NCBI GenBank assembly: GCA_022340755.1
Contig: JAJDNI010000312.1
Span: 1 to 35,513, forward strand
DNA length: 35,513 nucleotides
Origin: Gemmatimonadota bacterium
GTDB taxonomy: Bacteria > Gemmatimonadota > Gemmatimonadetes > Longimicrobiales > Gaopeijiaceae
Direction of reading: 5' to 3'
Of this stretch, positions 1-8,554 are shown one piece after another; within the stretch, counting starts at the first letter, position 1; each line of letters starts with the position of its first letter. The notes beneath the pieces were generated by a model. The model saw only the letters and a list, made by a program, of their open reading frames with translations. It ran no database searches and was not told where the DNA came from. A program made the position numbers and the translations under genes.

Positions 1-666
1 CTTCAACGACGGGTCGTAGATCAGAAGTCCGATGCCGGTTCCCGTGACCACCAGGCCGCCCACGGTCTTACCCCAGGCGCCGCGGCGGTCCGGGCGGATC
101 AGCGTTTCGGCGGGTATGCTCGCGGCGGGGGGCTCGCTCAAGAGAGCCTGCCGGGAGGCGGATCGGTCGAACGTCGCGGTGACCCAGCGCGTCACGAGGC
201 TCCCCACGAGCGCGCCGGCAACCAGGCCGGCCAGTCCACCCAGGATGGCTCCGTCTCGCTGCGATCCGGGGTCCGGAGAGCAGTCGCTGCCGATGCAGAT
301 GCTCCCGACACTGTAGCCCACCAACGCGCCAATGGCCCCGCCCGCGAAGGCCCCGGCCGGCGCGTGGCCCCCGCACGCCACCCGCGCCGACGTGACATCC
401 GCGATGGCGAAATTCGTCGGTGTCGCGGAGGGGCCCGCCGAGAGCGTCACGGTGTCTGCCGACAGCCTGACCACCGTTCCCCTCAAAGGGCCTACGGTGG
501 CAGAAGAGGGCTGGCCGCCGATCCGGTTCAGGCGCGTCCCGTCGGTTCTCAGCTCGACCGTCATCCCCGTCCGGACGGGCGTGCAGCGGGAGGGTGCCTG
601 CCCCGAGATGGCATGAGGAAAGGAAAGCGCGAAAAGGACGCCCAGGCCTTCCAGGGCTCGACGCAT
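1..666 (-). CDS. Exported glycine-zipper protein, partial (runs off left edge)
   Basis: The frame is open from an ATG at 666 to base 1, so the C-terminus lies outside the window (222 codons visible). An SD-like GGGAGG sits 6 nt before the ATG. Residues 1-22 form a signal peptide ending near HAISGQA. A beta-rich domain follows (about 30-95), with the pattern LRGTVVRLSADTVTL then IADVTSARVACG. Two Gly/Ala-rich hydrophobic segments come next, about 103-121 (AGAFAGGAIGALVGYSVG) and 135-155 (GAILGGLAGLVAGALVGSLV), which look like glycine zippers. A third weak hydrophobic stretch (VGGLVVTGTGIGLLIYD) is near the edge. I recognise the architecture as common among unnamed exported proteins of Gemmatimonadota-like genomes, but no function can be assigned. 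An envelope location is inferred. Confidence 0.75.
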   Translation of the reverse strand, partial: MRRALEGLGVLFALSFPHAISGQAPSRCTPVRTGMTVELRTDGTRLNRIGGQPSSATVGPLRGTVVRLSADTVTLSAGPSATPTNFAIADVTSARVACGGHAPAGAFAGGAIGALVGYSVGSICIGSDCSPDPGSQRDGAILGGLAGLVAGALVGSLVTRWVTATFDRSASRQALLSEPPAASIPAETLIRPDRRGAWGKTVGGLVVTGTGIGLLIYDPSLK

Positions 667-800
667 GGCTCACCTCCCGGCGTGTGGGGCAGGGAGCACA
701 ACAGAAGCGCTACGCCATTCGGCGGAAATCTGAAACGGCGGCGCGTCGATAGGAGGGTCGGTGCAAACCTGGGCGGCGCCGAGGCCACCCGCAAGACGAG

Positions 801-833
801 CGGGCCGCCCGACACGCTTCGTCGGGCGGCCCG
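801..833 (-). terminator. Perfect 13-bp GC hairpin downstream of the BNR-repeat gene
   Basis: The arms at 801-813 and 821-833 are exact reverse complements around a 7-nt loop (ACGCTTC). The hairpin begins 42 nt after the stop of the minus-strand BNR gene and before the next minus-strand gene. Past the hairpin the minus strand reads CTCGTCTTGC, so there is no real T-tract. A transcript-end or 3'-stabilising hairpin is likely; a classical intrinsic terminator is less certain. Confidence 0.6.
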
Positions 834-874
834 CCGGCCAACGTCCTCAATTGGGATCTGCCAGCGTCATATCC

Positions 875-3800
875 CTACATCCGGCCCGCCTTCAGGGCTT
901 CCCATTTCGCCATGACTTCGTCGAACTGATCCTGAGCGTCGGCACACGCTTGGATCTGACGGGCGGTGGGAGCCACCTCCGCCTCCTGCATGGACATGGC
1001 CGCCCGCATCATGGTCTGGCTCACCGTCTCCAGCGTGGGCGGGCCCGACGGGCCGCCCCGGAAGAACCCGAAGCCGCCCCCGCCGCCGCCCCCACGGGGC
1101 GCCGGGGCCAGGGCCTCGATGGCCTTGATGCGGTCGGCGTCCCTGTTGGCGTCGAGTTTCGCCACCATCGCCCGTGCCTCTTGGTACGCCGCATTGGCGG
1201 CCACGGCCCCGTCGTACATCTCACGGCTGAGGCGCGCGACCTGCTCGAGCTCCGACGGGGCGGTCTTCACCCGCGGATCCAGCTTCAGGGTCAGCGGCTG
1301 GGTGTATGACTTTCCGCCCACGGTGAGGCGCACGGTGTAGGTGCCGGGAGGCGCCCAGGGGGCGTTCACCGACGGGTAGGTGTGGCCCGGAACTGCGCCC
1401 TGGCCACTGGCGGCCCTGGGCTCGTCACCCATGGGATCGTAGCGGAGGTCCCAGCTGAAACGGTGCATGCCCTTGCGCGTCGACAGCACCATCTGCGGCG
1501 CCGGCCAGTACAGGGGCTGGTTGCAGTCCGTCGCGGTGGGGTCCTCCTGGCAGATCTTGTCGTACGCCTCGGGGTCCAGGGCAGGGTCGGGCTTCAGAAC
1601 CGGATCGTCGCTGGAGTACGAGCGCACCACCGCACCCGACGCGTCCAGGATGTCCAGAGCCACGGGCCCCGACGCGTTGGATCCCAGGTAGTAGTCGATG
1701 ATGCCGCCGGGAAGCGGGTTGTCCCCGTGGGGAAGCTCCGGCGTCCACTCCGTGGGGTCGTTGGCGCCGAAGCGCACCCGCACCGCCGTGCCCGGTTTGA
1801 AGAGGTACGCGCCGGAGCCGGCGGTCTCTGCCTCGGCCATCTGCCGCAGGGGCGTCACGTTGTCGAGGATCCAGAAGCCCCGGCCGTGGGTGCCGGCGAT
1901 GAGGTCGGAGCAGAGGCAGCTGGCGTCGTCCTTGAGCTGGATGTCCCGCACGGAGACGGCGGGCATGTTCAGCCTCAGGTCGTGCCAGTGATCGCCGTCG
2001 TCCACGGAGAACCACACCTGCGTCTCCGTGGCGGCGTACAGGAGCCCGGGCTTGCGCGGGTCCTCGCGGACGGAGTTGGCCACCGCGCCGGGCGCGAGAC
2101 CGTTGTCGATCTCCGTCCACGTTTTGCCGCCGTCGTGCGTCCGCCAGAAGTGCGGGTTCATGTCGTCGATGCGCATGGTGTTCGCGGCGGCGTAGGCAGT
2201 CTTCTTGTCGAAGTGGCCCGCCTCGATATTGAAGATCCGCGTCCACGGCTTGATCTGCGCCGGCGTGACGTTGCTCCAGTGGGCGCCACCATCCATGGTC
2301 ACCTGGATATTGCCGTCGTCGGTTCCCGCCCAGATCACGTCGATGTCCAGGGGTGACGCGGACAGTGCGGTGATGGCGCCCTGCGGGCTGACCTCGACCT
2401 CACTGGCATACTTGCCGGCGGTGGCGGGGACCTCCCAGGTCTGCCTGGTCAGGTCGGGGCTGATGCGCTCCCAGCTGTGGCCCCGGTCGGTGGTCTTCCA
2501 CACCACGTTGGACGTGTAGAAGAGCATGTCCGGGTCGATGGGCGACCACAGGATGGGCATCGTGCGCACGTCCCGGTTGTACGGGCCGCCCCGTGGTCCC
2601 ATGTCCGGGCCGACGTTGGTGGTCTGCCCGGTCTTGCGGTTGTACAGGGACACGTCGCTTCGGGAGCTGCCGTACACCATGTCCGGATCCCGGGGGTCGG
2701 GTGCGGCGATGCCATACTCCTGGATATTCACCGGATGCCAGTCATGGAAGGTGATCATGCCGTCCGGAGACCGGCTCATGACGCACGCCGAGCCCGAGTC
2801 CTGCTGGCCGCTGCACACCCGGTACGGGAAGGCATCGTCGGTGCTGACATGGTAGAGGGCCGCGGTGGGCTGCGTGTACCAGTTGCTCCACGACTCCCCG
2901 TGGTTGGCGGAGATCACCGCGCCCTGGTCGGAGACGGTGAAGATGATCTTCGGGTCGTTGGGGTTGATCCAGATCTTCTGGTAGTCGTCTCCGCCGTACG
3001 CGCCGCGTACTGCCGACCAGTGTACGCCGGCGTCGGTGCTGCGCCACATGACCACCGTGGCGCTGTACACGGTGTTCGGGTCCTTGGGGTCCACCGCCAG
3101 CGTGGGCAGGTCCCCGCCGCCGATGCGGCGCAGGGGTCGGGTATCCACGTGGTCCGTGGGCTGCTCCATGAGCCCCGGGGGCACGTCCACCGGCGTCCAG
3201 TGCTCGCCCGCGTCGAGAGACTTGAACATGCCGATGATCCCCGTTGTGCTGCCGCCGCGGCCTCCGGATCGCTGCGGCACGCCCGCCACGAAGGCATAGA
3301 TCAACTTCGGATCGCTGGGCGCGATGGCCAGGTTGGCCTCGATGACCGGGGGAAGCCCGTCGTTGATGGGCTTCCAGGTATCGCCGCCGTCGGTGGATTT
3401 GAAGACGCCCTCACTCGAGCCGCCGAACGCACCGCTCTCCCGGAACATCTCCTGCTGCGGCCAGAGGGTGGCGTAGACGACGTTGGGGTTCGTCGGATCG
3501 ATGAGGACGTTGTTTCCGCTGGTGTACTCGTCCTTGTACAGCACCTTCTCGAACGATTTGCCGCCGTCGGTGGACCGGAAGATGCCCCGCTCGGGATTGG
3601 GTCCGTAGGGGTGCCCCAGCGCCGCCACGAAGACGCGGTCCGGGTTGGTGGGATCGATCGCCACGTCGGCGATCATCTGGGTTTCCCGGAGGCCGAGGTG
3701 TGTCCACGATTTGCCGCCGTCGGTGGACTTGTACATGCCGTCCCCTGTCGACAGGTCCGGGCGGATGATCCCGGCGCCGCTTCCCACGTAGATGATGTTC

Positions 3801-4099
3801 GGGTCGGTGAGGGCCACCGCAACGGCTCCGATGGAGCCGGTAGGTTGATCATCGAAGATGGGCACCCACGTCGAGCCGTAGTCCGTGGTTCTCCAGAGGC
3901 CACCGTTGTCGAAGCCGGCGTAGAAGACGTTGGGCTGGCTGGGCACGCCGGCCAGCGCACGGGTGCGCCCGGCCCGGGTCGGGCCGATGGAGCGCCAGTG
4001 CATGTTGGAGTAGAGGTCCGCGGACTGGGCGGCGACGAAGGACGCCGAGGCCGAGACGAAGAAGAGAGCAAGCGCGATACGGATCGAGGTCGTGCGCAC
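875..4099 (-). CDS. Secreted BNR/sortilin (VPS10)-like beta-propeller protein
   Basis: This is a 1074-residue exported protein. Residues 1-24 are a signal peptide cleaved near FVAAQ. At least ten BNR/Asp-box motifs of the form S/T-x-D-x-G-x-x-W follow along the first 730 residues (for example TTDYGSTW, STDGGKSW, STDGGDTW, SLDAGEHW, TTDRGHSW, TMDGGAHW, THDGGKTW, SVDDGDHW). They predict two consecutive beta-propellers, as in sortilin/VPS10-like 'glycosyl hydrolase' proteins. After that comes an Ig-like or FlgD-like C-terminal part (about 780-940), then a helical tail with a Gly-run (GGGGGGGFGFFRGG). The start is GTG, chosen because AGGAGG (4107-4112, minus strand) lies 7 nt upstream and the signal peptide follows at once. 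These proteins are usually annotated as glycosidases or photosystem-stability-factor-like, but no catalytic residues can be identified. The substrate is unknown. Confidence 0.88.
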   Translation of the reverse strand: MRTTSIRIALALFFVSASASFVAAQSADLYSNMHWRSIGPTRAGRTRALAGVPSQPNVFYAGFDNGGLWRTTDYGSTWVPIFDDQPTGSIGAVAVALTDPNIIYVGSGAGIIRPDLSTGDGMYKSTDGGKSWTHLGLRETQMIADVAIDPTNPDRVFVAALGHPYGPNPERGIFRSTDGGKSFEKVLYKDEYTSGNNVLIDPTNPNVVYATLWPQQEMFRESGAFGGSSEGVFKSTDGGDTWKPINDGLPPVIEANLAIAPSDPKLIYAFVAGVPQRSGGRGGSTTGIIGMFKSLDAGEHWTPVDVPPGLMEQPTDHVDTRPLRRIGGGDLPTLAVDPKDPNTVYSATVVMWRSTDAGVHWSAVRGAYGGDDYQKIWINPNDPKIIFTVSDQGAVISANHGESWSNWYTQPTAALYHVSTDDAFPYRVCSGQQDSGSACVMSRSPDGMITFHDWHPVNIQEYGIAAPDPRDPDMVYGSSRSDVSLYNRKTGQTTNVGPDMGPRGGPYNRDVRTMPILWSPIDPDMLFYTSNVVWKTTDRGHSWERISPDLTRQTWEVPATAGKYASEVEVSPQGAITALSASPLDIDVIWAGTDDGNIQVTMDGGAHWSNVTPAQIKPWTRIFNIEAGHFDKKTAYAAANTMRIDDMNPHFWRTHDGGKTWTEIDNGLAPGAVANSVREDPRKPGLLYAATETQVWFSVDDGDHWHDLRLNMPAVSVRDIQLKDDASCLCSDLIAGTHGRGFWILDNVTPLRQMAEAETAGSGAYLFKPGTAVRVRFGANDPTEWTPELPHGDNPLPGGIIDYYLGSNASGPVALDILDASGAVVRSYSSDDPVLKPDPALDPEAYDKICQEDPTATDCNQPLYWPAPQMVLSTRKGMHRFSWDLRYDPMGDEPRAASGQGAVPGHTYPSVNAPWAPPGTYTVRLTVGGKSYTQPLTLKLDPRVKTAPSELEQVARLSREMYDGAVAANAAYQEARAMVAKLDANRDADRIKAIEALAPAPRGGGGGGGFGFFRGGPSGPPTLETVSQTMMRAAMSMQEAEVAPTARQIQACADAQDQFDEVMAKWEALKAGRM

Positions 4100-4132
4100 G
4101 AGACCGCCTCCTGAAACGCCCGGTCGTCAGCG

Positions 4133-4172
4133 GCCGGGCAGGTGCTCATGGTTGAAGCAGAAGCAGTTTGGG
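4133..4172 (-). promoter_or_regulatory. Two-part upstream motif, copy 1 (before BNR gene)
   Basis: Read on the minus strand, CCCAAACTGC (4172-4163), 19 nt, then ACCTGCCCGGC (4143-4133), ending 33 nt before the GTG start. The same two blocks with exactly the same spacing occur at 6007-6046 upstream of the histidine kinase. The AAAC of the first block could be the -35 of an ECF-type promoter, but that is only a guess. Confidence 0.5.
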
Positions 4173-4284
4173 GCACAGGCGCCGCGAGGGCCAGACGCCA
4201 GGGTGTGGGATGGGGAAGAGAGGTCGGGGCGTCGCCCGGCTCCCGAAGCGGCGAAGGCAGGATACGGGAGGGCCGAGCCGCGTC

Positions 4285-5925
4285 TCACGCGTCCGCCGTG
4301 GCGCCTCCCCGGCCGAGAGGGAGTCGCACTTCGAAGCATGTCCGTCCGGGTTCCGAGCGCACGTCGATGGTGCCGCCATGGTTCTGCACGACGATGTTGC
4401 GGCTGATGCTCAGCCCGAGGCCGGTCCCCTTGCCCACGGGCTTCGTTGTGACGAAGGGGTCGAAGAGACGATCACGCACTTCCGGCGGAACGCCCGGGCC
4501 CGAGTCGATGATCTGGACCACGGCCTCGGCTCCGTCGCGCCGGCTGCGCAAGGTGAGCTCGCCCTGGCCATCCATGGCGTCGACGGCGTTGCTGATGAGG
4601 TTGGTCCACACCTGATTGAGCTCGGCGCCATGCATGTTCACGCGGGGAAGCGTGGCGTCGAAGTCCCTTGTCACCACGATGCCCTGCTTCAGGACGCCGT
4701 GTAGCATCACCAAGGTGTCGTTGAGGCCCTCGTTGAGGTCCACGGCCTGCACCGGCCCCTGACCCAGGTAGGTGTACGACTTGAGGGCCCGGACGATCTC
4801 GGTGACGCGGCCCGCCCCGTGCCCGATCTCGGCGATGAGGGAAACGACCGCGTGCCACCACATCGTGCGCTCCAGCACCGGGCCCAGGGCATCGCGTCCG
4901 AACAGGCTCTGCAGCTCGTGCAGGGCGTCCGCGTCCATCCCGAGATCCGACAGTGTGGCGGCGTCCACACCTCCGGCGCCGAGCCCGTTCGCGTCGAGCC
5001 AGTCCTGGATGACGGCTTCCCGGTCCAACCGCTCCACGGGATCGAGGGTCACGGTATCCTGGACTCGCGCCTCTGCCTGGACCTCCAGCTCGTGGATCCG
5101 CTCGAGCTGCCCGGCGTCGAGTCGGGACCGGCCGAGGGAAAACGAGGCCGTGCCCATCGCCTCCACTGCCTCTCGCAGCTGACTCGCACTCCGCTGCGCC
5201 GCCGCCGCCGGATTGTTCAGCTCATGGGCCATTCCCGCGCTCACGCGGCCCAACGCCGCCATCTTCTCGGTCTGCACCAGCGCCTGTTGTGACGCCATGA
5301 GCTGCCGGTGGCTCTCGGCCAGGGCCCTGTTCGCCTCCAGGCGCAGGCTCAGCTCCTTCTGGATCGTGATGACAAACCAGGCGGCGGCGGTGAAGACCAC
5401 CCCTGCCGCCGCGCCGACGTTCATCGCGAAGAAGGCGGCCTCGATGCCGGGAGACACGGGAAGAGGAGCCCCGAGCAGGGCCGGGTGGAAGCCCGTGGAC
5501 ACGAGGACGATGAGAAGGAACATGCCCATCCACGCCAGAGCCTGGCGGAAGGACAGGAAGATCAGGGCTCCGATGGGCCCGAGGAAGCTCCAGGCGATGA
5601 CCAGACCCGACGCCGCCGTGCTGCCGATGGTCCACTCTATGAGCGCCGGGATCCACGTGATGCATGCGATCTGAGCGTAGATCAGCGGGCGATGGTCCCG
5701 CTTCCGCGCAGACACGAGGATGGCGGCGCCCACGATGAGCACGAAGGCGAGGGAAAGCCACATCGTAGGGCCGGGGCCGAAGACCACGGCGTAGAGGAGG
5801 CCCCAGACGAGCCCGCAGGCGCAGCAGGCGAGGGCGATGGCCAGGACGAGGGCCTTCGAGAAAGCCACTTCGTCCGAGTCGCCGGGCCGGCGCGCGAAGC
5901 TGCGAATCCACCCCTGGTCACTCAT
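4285..5925 (-). CDS. Membrane sensor histidine kinase with long DHp insertion
   Basis: The protein has 546 residues. Six predicted membrane helices occupy about 24-188 (roughly 24-48, 54-72, 82-98, 103-125, 129-147, 165-187). A coiled linker follows, then the H-box at 230-240 (GMAHELNNPA, phosphoacceptor His234). The ATPase domain is complete: N-box NQVWTNLISNAVDAM (437-451), G1 IIDSGPG (472-478), F-box FDPF and G2 GKGTGLGLS (498-506). Unusually, about 105 residues separate the H-box helix from what looks like the second DHp helix (about 361-386, ending VRALKSYTYLGQG). From recall, a related insertion occurs in kinases carrying cyclic-nucleotide-binding domains and the HELNNPAAAA H-box. An AGGAAG-like RBS precedes the ATG. 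No response regulator or sensory periplasmic domain is present, so it is an orphan kinase here; the stimulus is unknown. Confidence 0.92.
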   Translation of the reverse strand: MSDQGWIRSFARRPGDSDEVAFSKALVLAIALACCACGLVWGLLYAVVFGPGPTMWLSLAFVLIVGAAILVSARKRDHRPLIYAQIACITWIPALIEWTIGSTAASGLVIAWSFLGPIGALIFLSFRQALAWMGMFLLIVLVSTGFHPALLGAPLPVSPGIEAAFFAMNVGAAAGVVFTAAAWFVITIQKELSLRLEANRALAESHRQLMASQQALVQTEKMAALGRVSAGMAHELNNPAAAAQRSASQLREAVEAMGTASFSLGRSRLDAGQLERIHELEVQAEARVQDTVTLDPVERLDREAVIQDWLDANGLGAGGVDAATLSDLGMDADALHELQSLFGRDALGPVLERTMWWHAVVSLIAEIGHGAGRVTEIVRALKSYTYLGQGPVQAVDLNEGLNDTLVMLHGVLKQGIVVTRDFDATLPRVNMHGAELNQVWTNLISNAVDAMDGQGELTLRSRRDGAEAVVQIIDSGPGVPPEVRDRLFDPFVTTKPVGKGTGLGLSISRNIVVQNHGGTIDVRSEPGRTCFEVRLPLGRGGATADA

Positions 5926-6006
5926 GCGCTCGCTCTTCCTCGGTGGACGTCACGGAACCCGGTCAGGAAGGTCTGCGCCCCTCCTGGGCGGAAGCGTCCG
6001 GTTCGT

Positions 6007-6046
6007 GCCGGGCAGGTCCCGACGAATCGAGCGGTTGCAGTTTGGG
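6007..6046 (-). promoter_or_regulatory. Two-part upstream motif, copy 2 (before histidine kinase)
   Basis: On the minus strand, CCCAAACTGC (6046-6037), 19 nt, then ACCTGCCCGGC (6017-6007), ending 81 nt before the kinase ATG. It matches copy 1 at 4133-4172 at all 21 block positions and in spacing, while the 19-nt spacers differ at most positions. That is what a protein-binding site or promoter would look like. Confidence 0.5.
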
Positions 6047-6196
6047 CCGAAAGCGGTTCTCAGGCCAGGGGGAGGGGGGGGCGACCCGCGCCGGAGTAGG
6101 TCATGCCGAGGGTGTGCGCACGTCACCCGACGTAGGGCGCGCCAGCAGGCCATGGCTTAGCTTTGCGCGCATGTTACCCCAATAGGAGGAGAGATC

Positions 6197-6913
6197 ATGC
6201 GTAAGCAGACGATTCTGATGACTGCTTTCATGCTGCTGTCGACATCGCCTGCCCTGCATGCGCAAAGCGTAGGAGCCGTCGCCGGGTGGATGGCGCTCAT
6301 GGCCACCCCGGTGGGGGGCCTGGGACCCTCCATCGTGGTCCCGGCGTTGGACGGCTCGGAATCGGGCTTGATGGCTCAGGGCCAATACGCCCACTGGCAG
6401 TTCGCACCGGATGACGACAACACCACGAACCTGGCCGTTGGCGTGTCGGTTCCCGTGAGCCAGGCCCGCGTGGCCTTCCAGGTGGGACGTACCACCAAGA
6501 AGGACTGCTCGGACTGCGACGCGATCCTCGTGGGTGTGGACCTGAATGTTCCGTTGACGAAACTCACCGCAGCCGGCTCGGATGCTGTCTTCGGCGTTGC
6601 CGTGGAACCGTCCGTCGGCTTCATGAAGGAGACGGCCAGCGGCACCGACTGGTCTGCATTCGCACTCGGTGTGAGCCTGCCGCTGACGATGACGGTTCCC
6701 GCGGGGGCCGTGCGCGTCGTTCCCTTCTTTTCCCCGGGCGTGGGCTTCGGTCAAGTATCCAGTGGAGGTGACTCCCGGAGCGGGGAGCGCGCCATGCTGG
6801 CGGGCGGTATCGCGGTGGCAGCGGGCGCGCTTCAGATCACCGCCGGCGTGCGGAAGATCTTCATCGAGCACGGCGTTACGGTCTACGGAGTGTCCTTGTC
6901 CCTAGGACGCTGA
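6197..6913 (+). CDS. Outer-membrane beta-barrel-like exported protein
   Basis: The protein has 238 residues with a clear signal peptide (1-22, ending ALHAQ). The mature part alternates polar and hydrophobic residues in repeated amphipathic strands (for example [47 protein letters not shown]) and ends in a strand typical of small outer-membrane barrels ([11 protein letters not shown]). There is one CSDC pair near 97-100. AGGAGG at 6184-6189, 7 nt before the ATG, fixes the start. It is divergent from the histidine kinase. Its last 31 bp overlap the convergent acetylglutamate kinase gene. The family is not recognised; the barrel call rests on pattern only. Confidence 0.75.
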   Translation: MRKQTILMTAFMLLSTSPALHAQSVGAVAGWMALMATPVGGLGPSIVVPALDGSESGLMAQGQYAHWQFAPDDDNTTNLAVGVSVPVSQARVAFQVGRTTKKDCSDCDAILVGVDLNVPLTKLTAAGSDAVFGVAVEPSVGFMKETASGTDWSAFALGVSLPLTMTVPAGAVRVVPFFSPGVGFGQVSSGGDSRSGERAMLAGGIAVAAGALQITAGVRKIFIEHGVTVYGVSLSLGR

Positions 6914-8223
6914 TCCTGGTCGTGGAGCGTGGCCCTGCGCGCCAGGGCCCGATCCACGGCACTCTGGATGGTCTCCCACTCGCCGATCCCGTACCAGAAG
7001 ACCGTCCAGCCCCCCTCTTTCCGGGCGCCGTCGGCGTTGGCGAAGTAGAACTCGTTGACGCCGTTGCCGCGCTTCGAGCGCCAGAACAGAGACGGATTCT
7101 CGGCGCGCATCACGTCCCAGATGGCGCGGCCGAGGCCCTCGCCCTGGGCGTCGTCCACCACCGCGAACTTGTCCATGTAGGTGAGGCCGGCCTCATGCAG
7201 GAGAACGATGGCCGCTCGGTAGTGCTCGCTCAGATAGACGCGGTGGGGATGTGTGGTTTCGAAGTAGTCCGCCGCCAGGCGCCGCCCGAAGCTCGACTCG
7301 ATGAGGGCGCGCAGACGGTCCGTGTCTAGCCCGTCCCACGAGTCGTGCTCGAGGATGGCCTCTCCCCGTCTGACCAAGGTGCCGGACCCCCGGTGGGTGA
7401 ACAGCTCCTTGGCCATCTCGTCCGGCGTGGTGATGGACAGCGAGCTCGATGGAGGCAGCGCCATGAGCAGGTCGTGGATCTGCTCGAGCTTCACGCGCAT
7501 TCCGGAATGGAGCCACGGTTGCCGCATGAGCTCCTCGTACTGCGTGCTGAGGCTGATGGACTCGATGAGCTTGCCCCGCTCGTCGAGGATTCCGCCGGTG
7601 CCCGTGAGGAAGATGATCTTGTACGGCTCCATCTTCTTGATGAGCTCGTTGGCGGCCCAGTCCGCGTTGACGTTCAGGATCTGTCCCCCGGCCGTCTCTC
7701 CGAGTGCGGTGATGACGGGAATGGAGTCGGCGCCGATGGCGGCCTCGATGCCCGAGATGTGCACGCCTTCGACCTTGCCCACGAAGCCGTACCGGTCCTG
7801 GTCCAGGAACGAGGATTCGAAGACGCCGGAGTGGATGGGGGTGGCCCGAACGCTCATCGACTGGAGGGCCTCCACCAGACGGAAGTTCTCCCACTGCGAC
7901 ACGCGCCGCACCACGGCGAGCCCCTCGGCGGTGGTGCAGCGGAGCCCGTCCACGAGCTTCTTCTCGATTCCGGTAGCGGCCATCTCCTCGTCCAGCTGCG
8001 GGCCCGCGCCGTGGATCACGATGGGTGTCAGGCCCACCTGCTGGAGGAACGCCAGGGAGGAGACCAGCTCGTCCATCCGATCCCGGAGGATGGCGCCGCC
8101 GACCTTGACCACCGCGAAGCGATCGGCGTCGAGCTGGGAGAACCTCTTAAGGTAGAGCTGGATCTCTCGTGCGCTGGCCATTCCGGACAGCAGGCGGAGG
8201 ATCGTGGGTCGCACGTTCTTCAT
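6883..8223 (-). CDS. argB: Fused acetylglutamate kinase / GNAT (vertebrate-like NAGS-K)
   Basis: The protein has 446 residues in two domains. Residues about 34-285 are an amino-acid-kinase (NAGK) fold: KVGGAIL (40-46), HGAGPQL (71-77), the arginine-family segment [11 protein letters not shown] (184-194) and LTGTGGIL (206-213). Residues about 295-435 are a GNAT domain with the acetyl-CoA loop [14 protein letters not shown] (357-370), then LFWRSKR and [11 protein letters not shown], which are hallmarks of the vertebrate-like N-acetylglutamate synthases and of Xanthomonas-type bifunctional NAGS-K. It should catalyse the first and/or second steps of arginine synthesis in the cytoplasm. Whether both activities remain cannot be read from sequence. 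No other arginine gene is near. The ATG at 8223 has no clear SD; Met15 (8181) is an alternative start. The AT-rich palindrome at 8327-8351 may control it. Confidence 0.9.
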   Translation of the reverse strand: MKNVRPTILRLLSGMASAREIQLYLKRFSQLDADRFAVVKVGGAILRDRMDELVSSLAFLQQVGLTPIVIHGAGPQLDEEMAATGIEKKLVDGLRCTTAEGLAVVRRVSQWENFRLVEALQSMSVRATPIHSGVFESSFLDQDRYGFVGKVEGVHISGIEAAIGADSIPVITALGETAGGQILNVNADWAANELIKKMEPYKIIFLTGTGGILDERGKLIESISLSTQYEELMRQPWLHSGMRVKLEQIHDLLMALPPSSSLSITTPDEMAKELFTHRGSGTLVRRGEAILEHDSWDGLDTDRLRALIESSFGRRLAADYFETTHPHRVYLSEHYRAAIVLLHEAGLTYMDKFAVVDDAQGEGLGRAIWDVMRAENPSLFWRSKRGNGVNEFYFANADGARKEGGWTVFWYGIGEWETIQSAVDRALARRATLHDQDQRPRDKDTP

Positions 8224-8554
8224 CGAGGAAACGGGAGAGTCAGGCGTGGGCAGTCGGCGCTCGCAGACGATGTGGGTCCAGGTGCACCGCGACCGGCGGT
8301 GCGGGCCCGGAGCGGCGAGAGTGAAGTATTATTCAGAAAGAGAGAATAATAAATGCAACCGAGATTGCCACCCCCAATGGGGTGAGGGAGGCTCGCCGAC
8401 CGGTGATCCCCCACCGTCCGCGTGCTCCCGTCATGGAACCCATGGGACCGCCCGAGGCTTGGGAGTGTATCTTGGAGCTTCCGCGAATCCGGCCGGAGAG
8501 CCGGGTGCGGGAAGGTCCCACGCCAAATCACGCTCGACATCGACGAAACGCAGG
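8224..8554. other. Intergenic region between divergent NAGS-K and ccdC-like genes
   Basis: This 331-bp gap separates divergent genes, so both promoters should lie here. Apart from the AT-rich inverted repeat at 8327-8351 and a TTGCAT-like minus-strand hexamer at 8353-8358, I see no coding potential, RNA gene or strong hairpin. Confidence 0.5.
8327..8351. promoter_or_regulatory. AT-rich 8-bp inverted repeat, candidate operator/promoter
   Basis: TATTATTC (8327-8334) and GAATAATA (8344-8351) are exact reverse complements around a 9-nt AGAAAGAGA. They stand out in a very GC-rich setting, 104 bp upstream of the arginine-pathway kinase. ArgR boxes are built from GAATAAT/ATTATTC half sites, but usually in the opposite order and closer together, so ArgR binding is only a possibility. 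The AATAAT parts could also be -10 elements for either direction. Confidence 0.4.

Noticed and set aside
2477-4114. Long plus-strand open frame (545 codons) opposite the BNR gene
   Set aside because: It is antisense to a clear gene, rich in Val/Arg/Gly/His with no domain or signal; a by-product of high GC at third codon positions.
8363-8400. CACCCC/GGGGTG mini-hairpin near the NAGS-K upstream region as a riboswitch
   Set aside because: Only six base pairs, no further pairing or conserved core seen.
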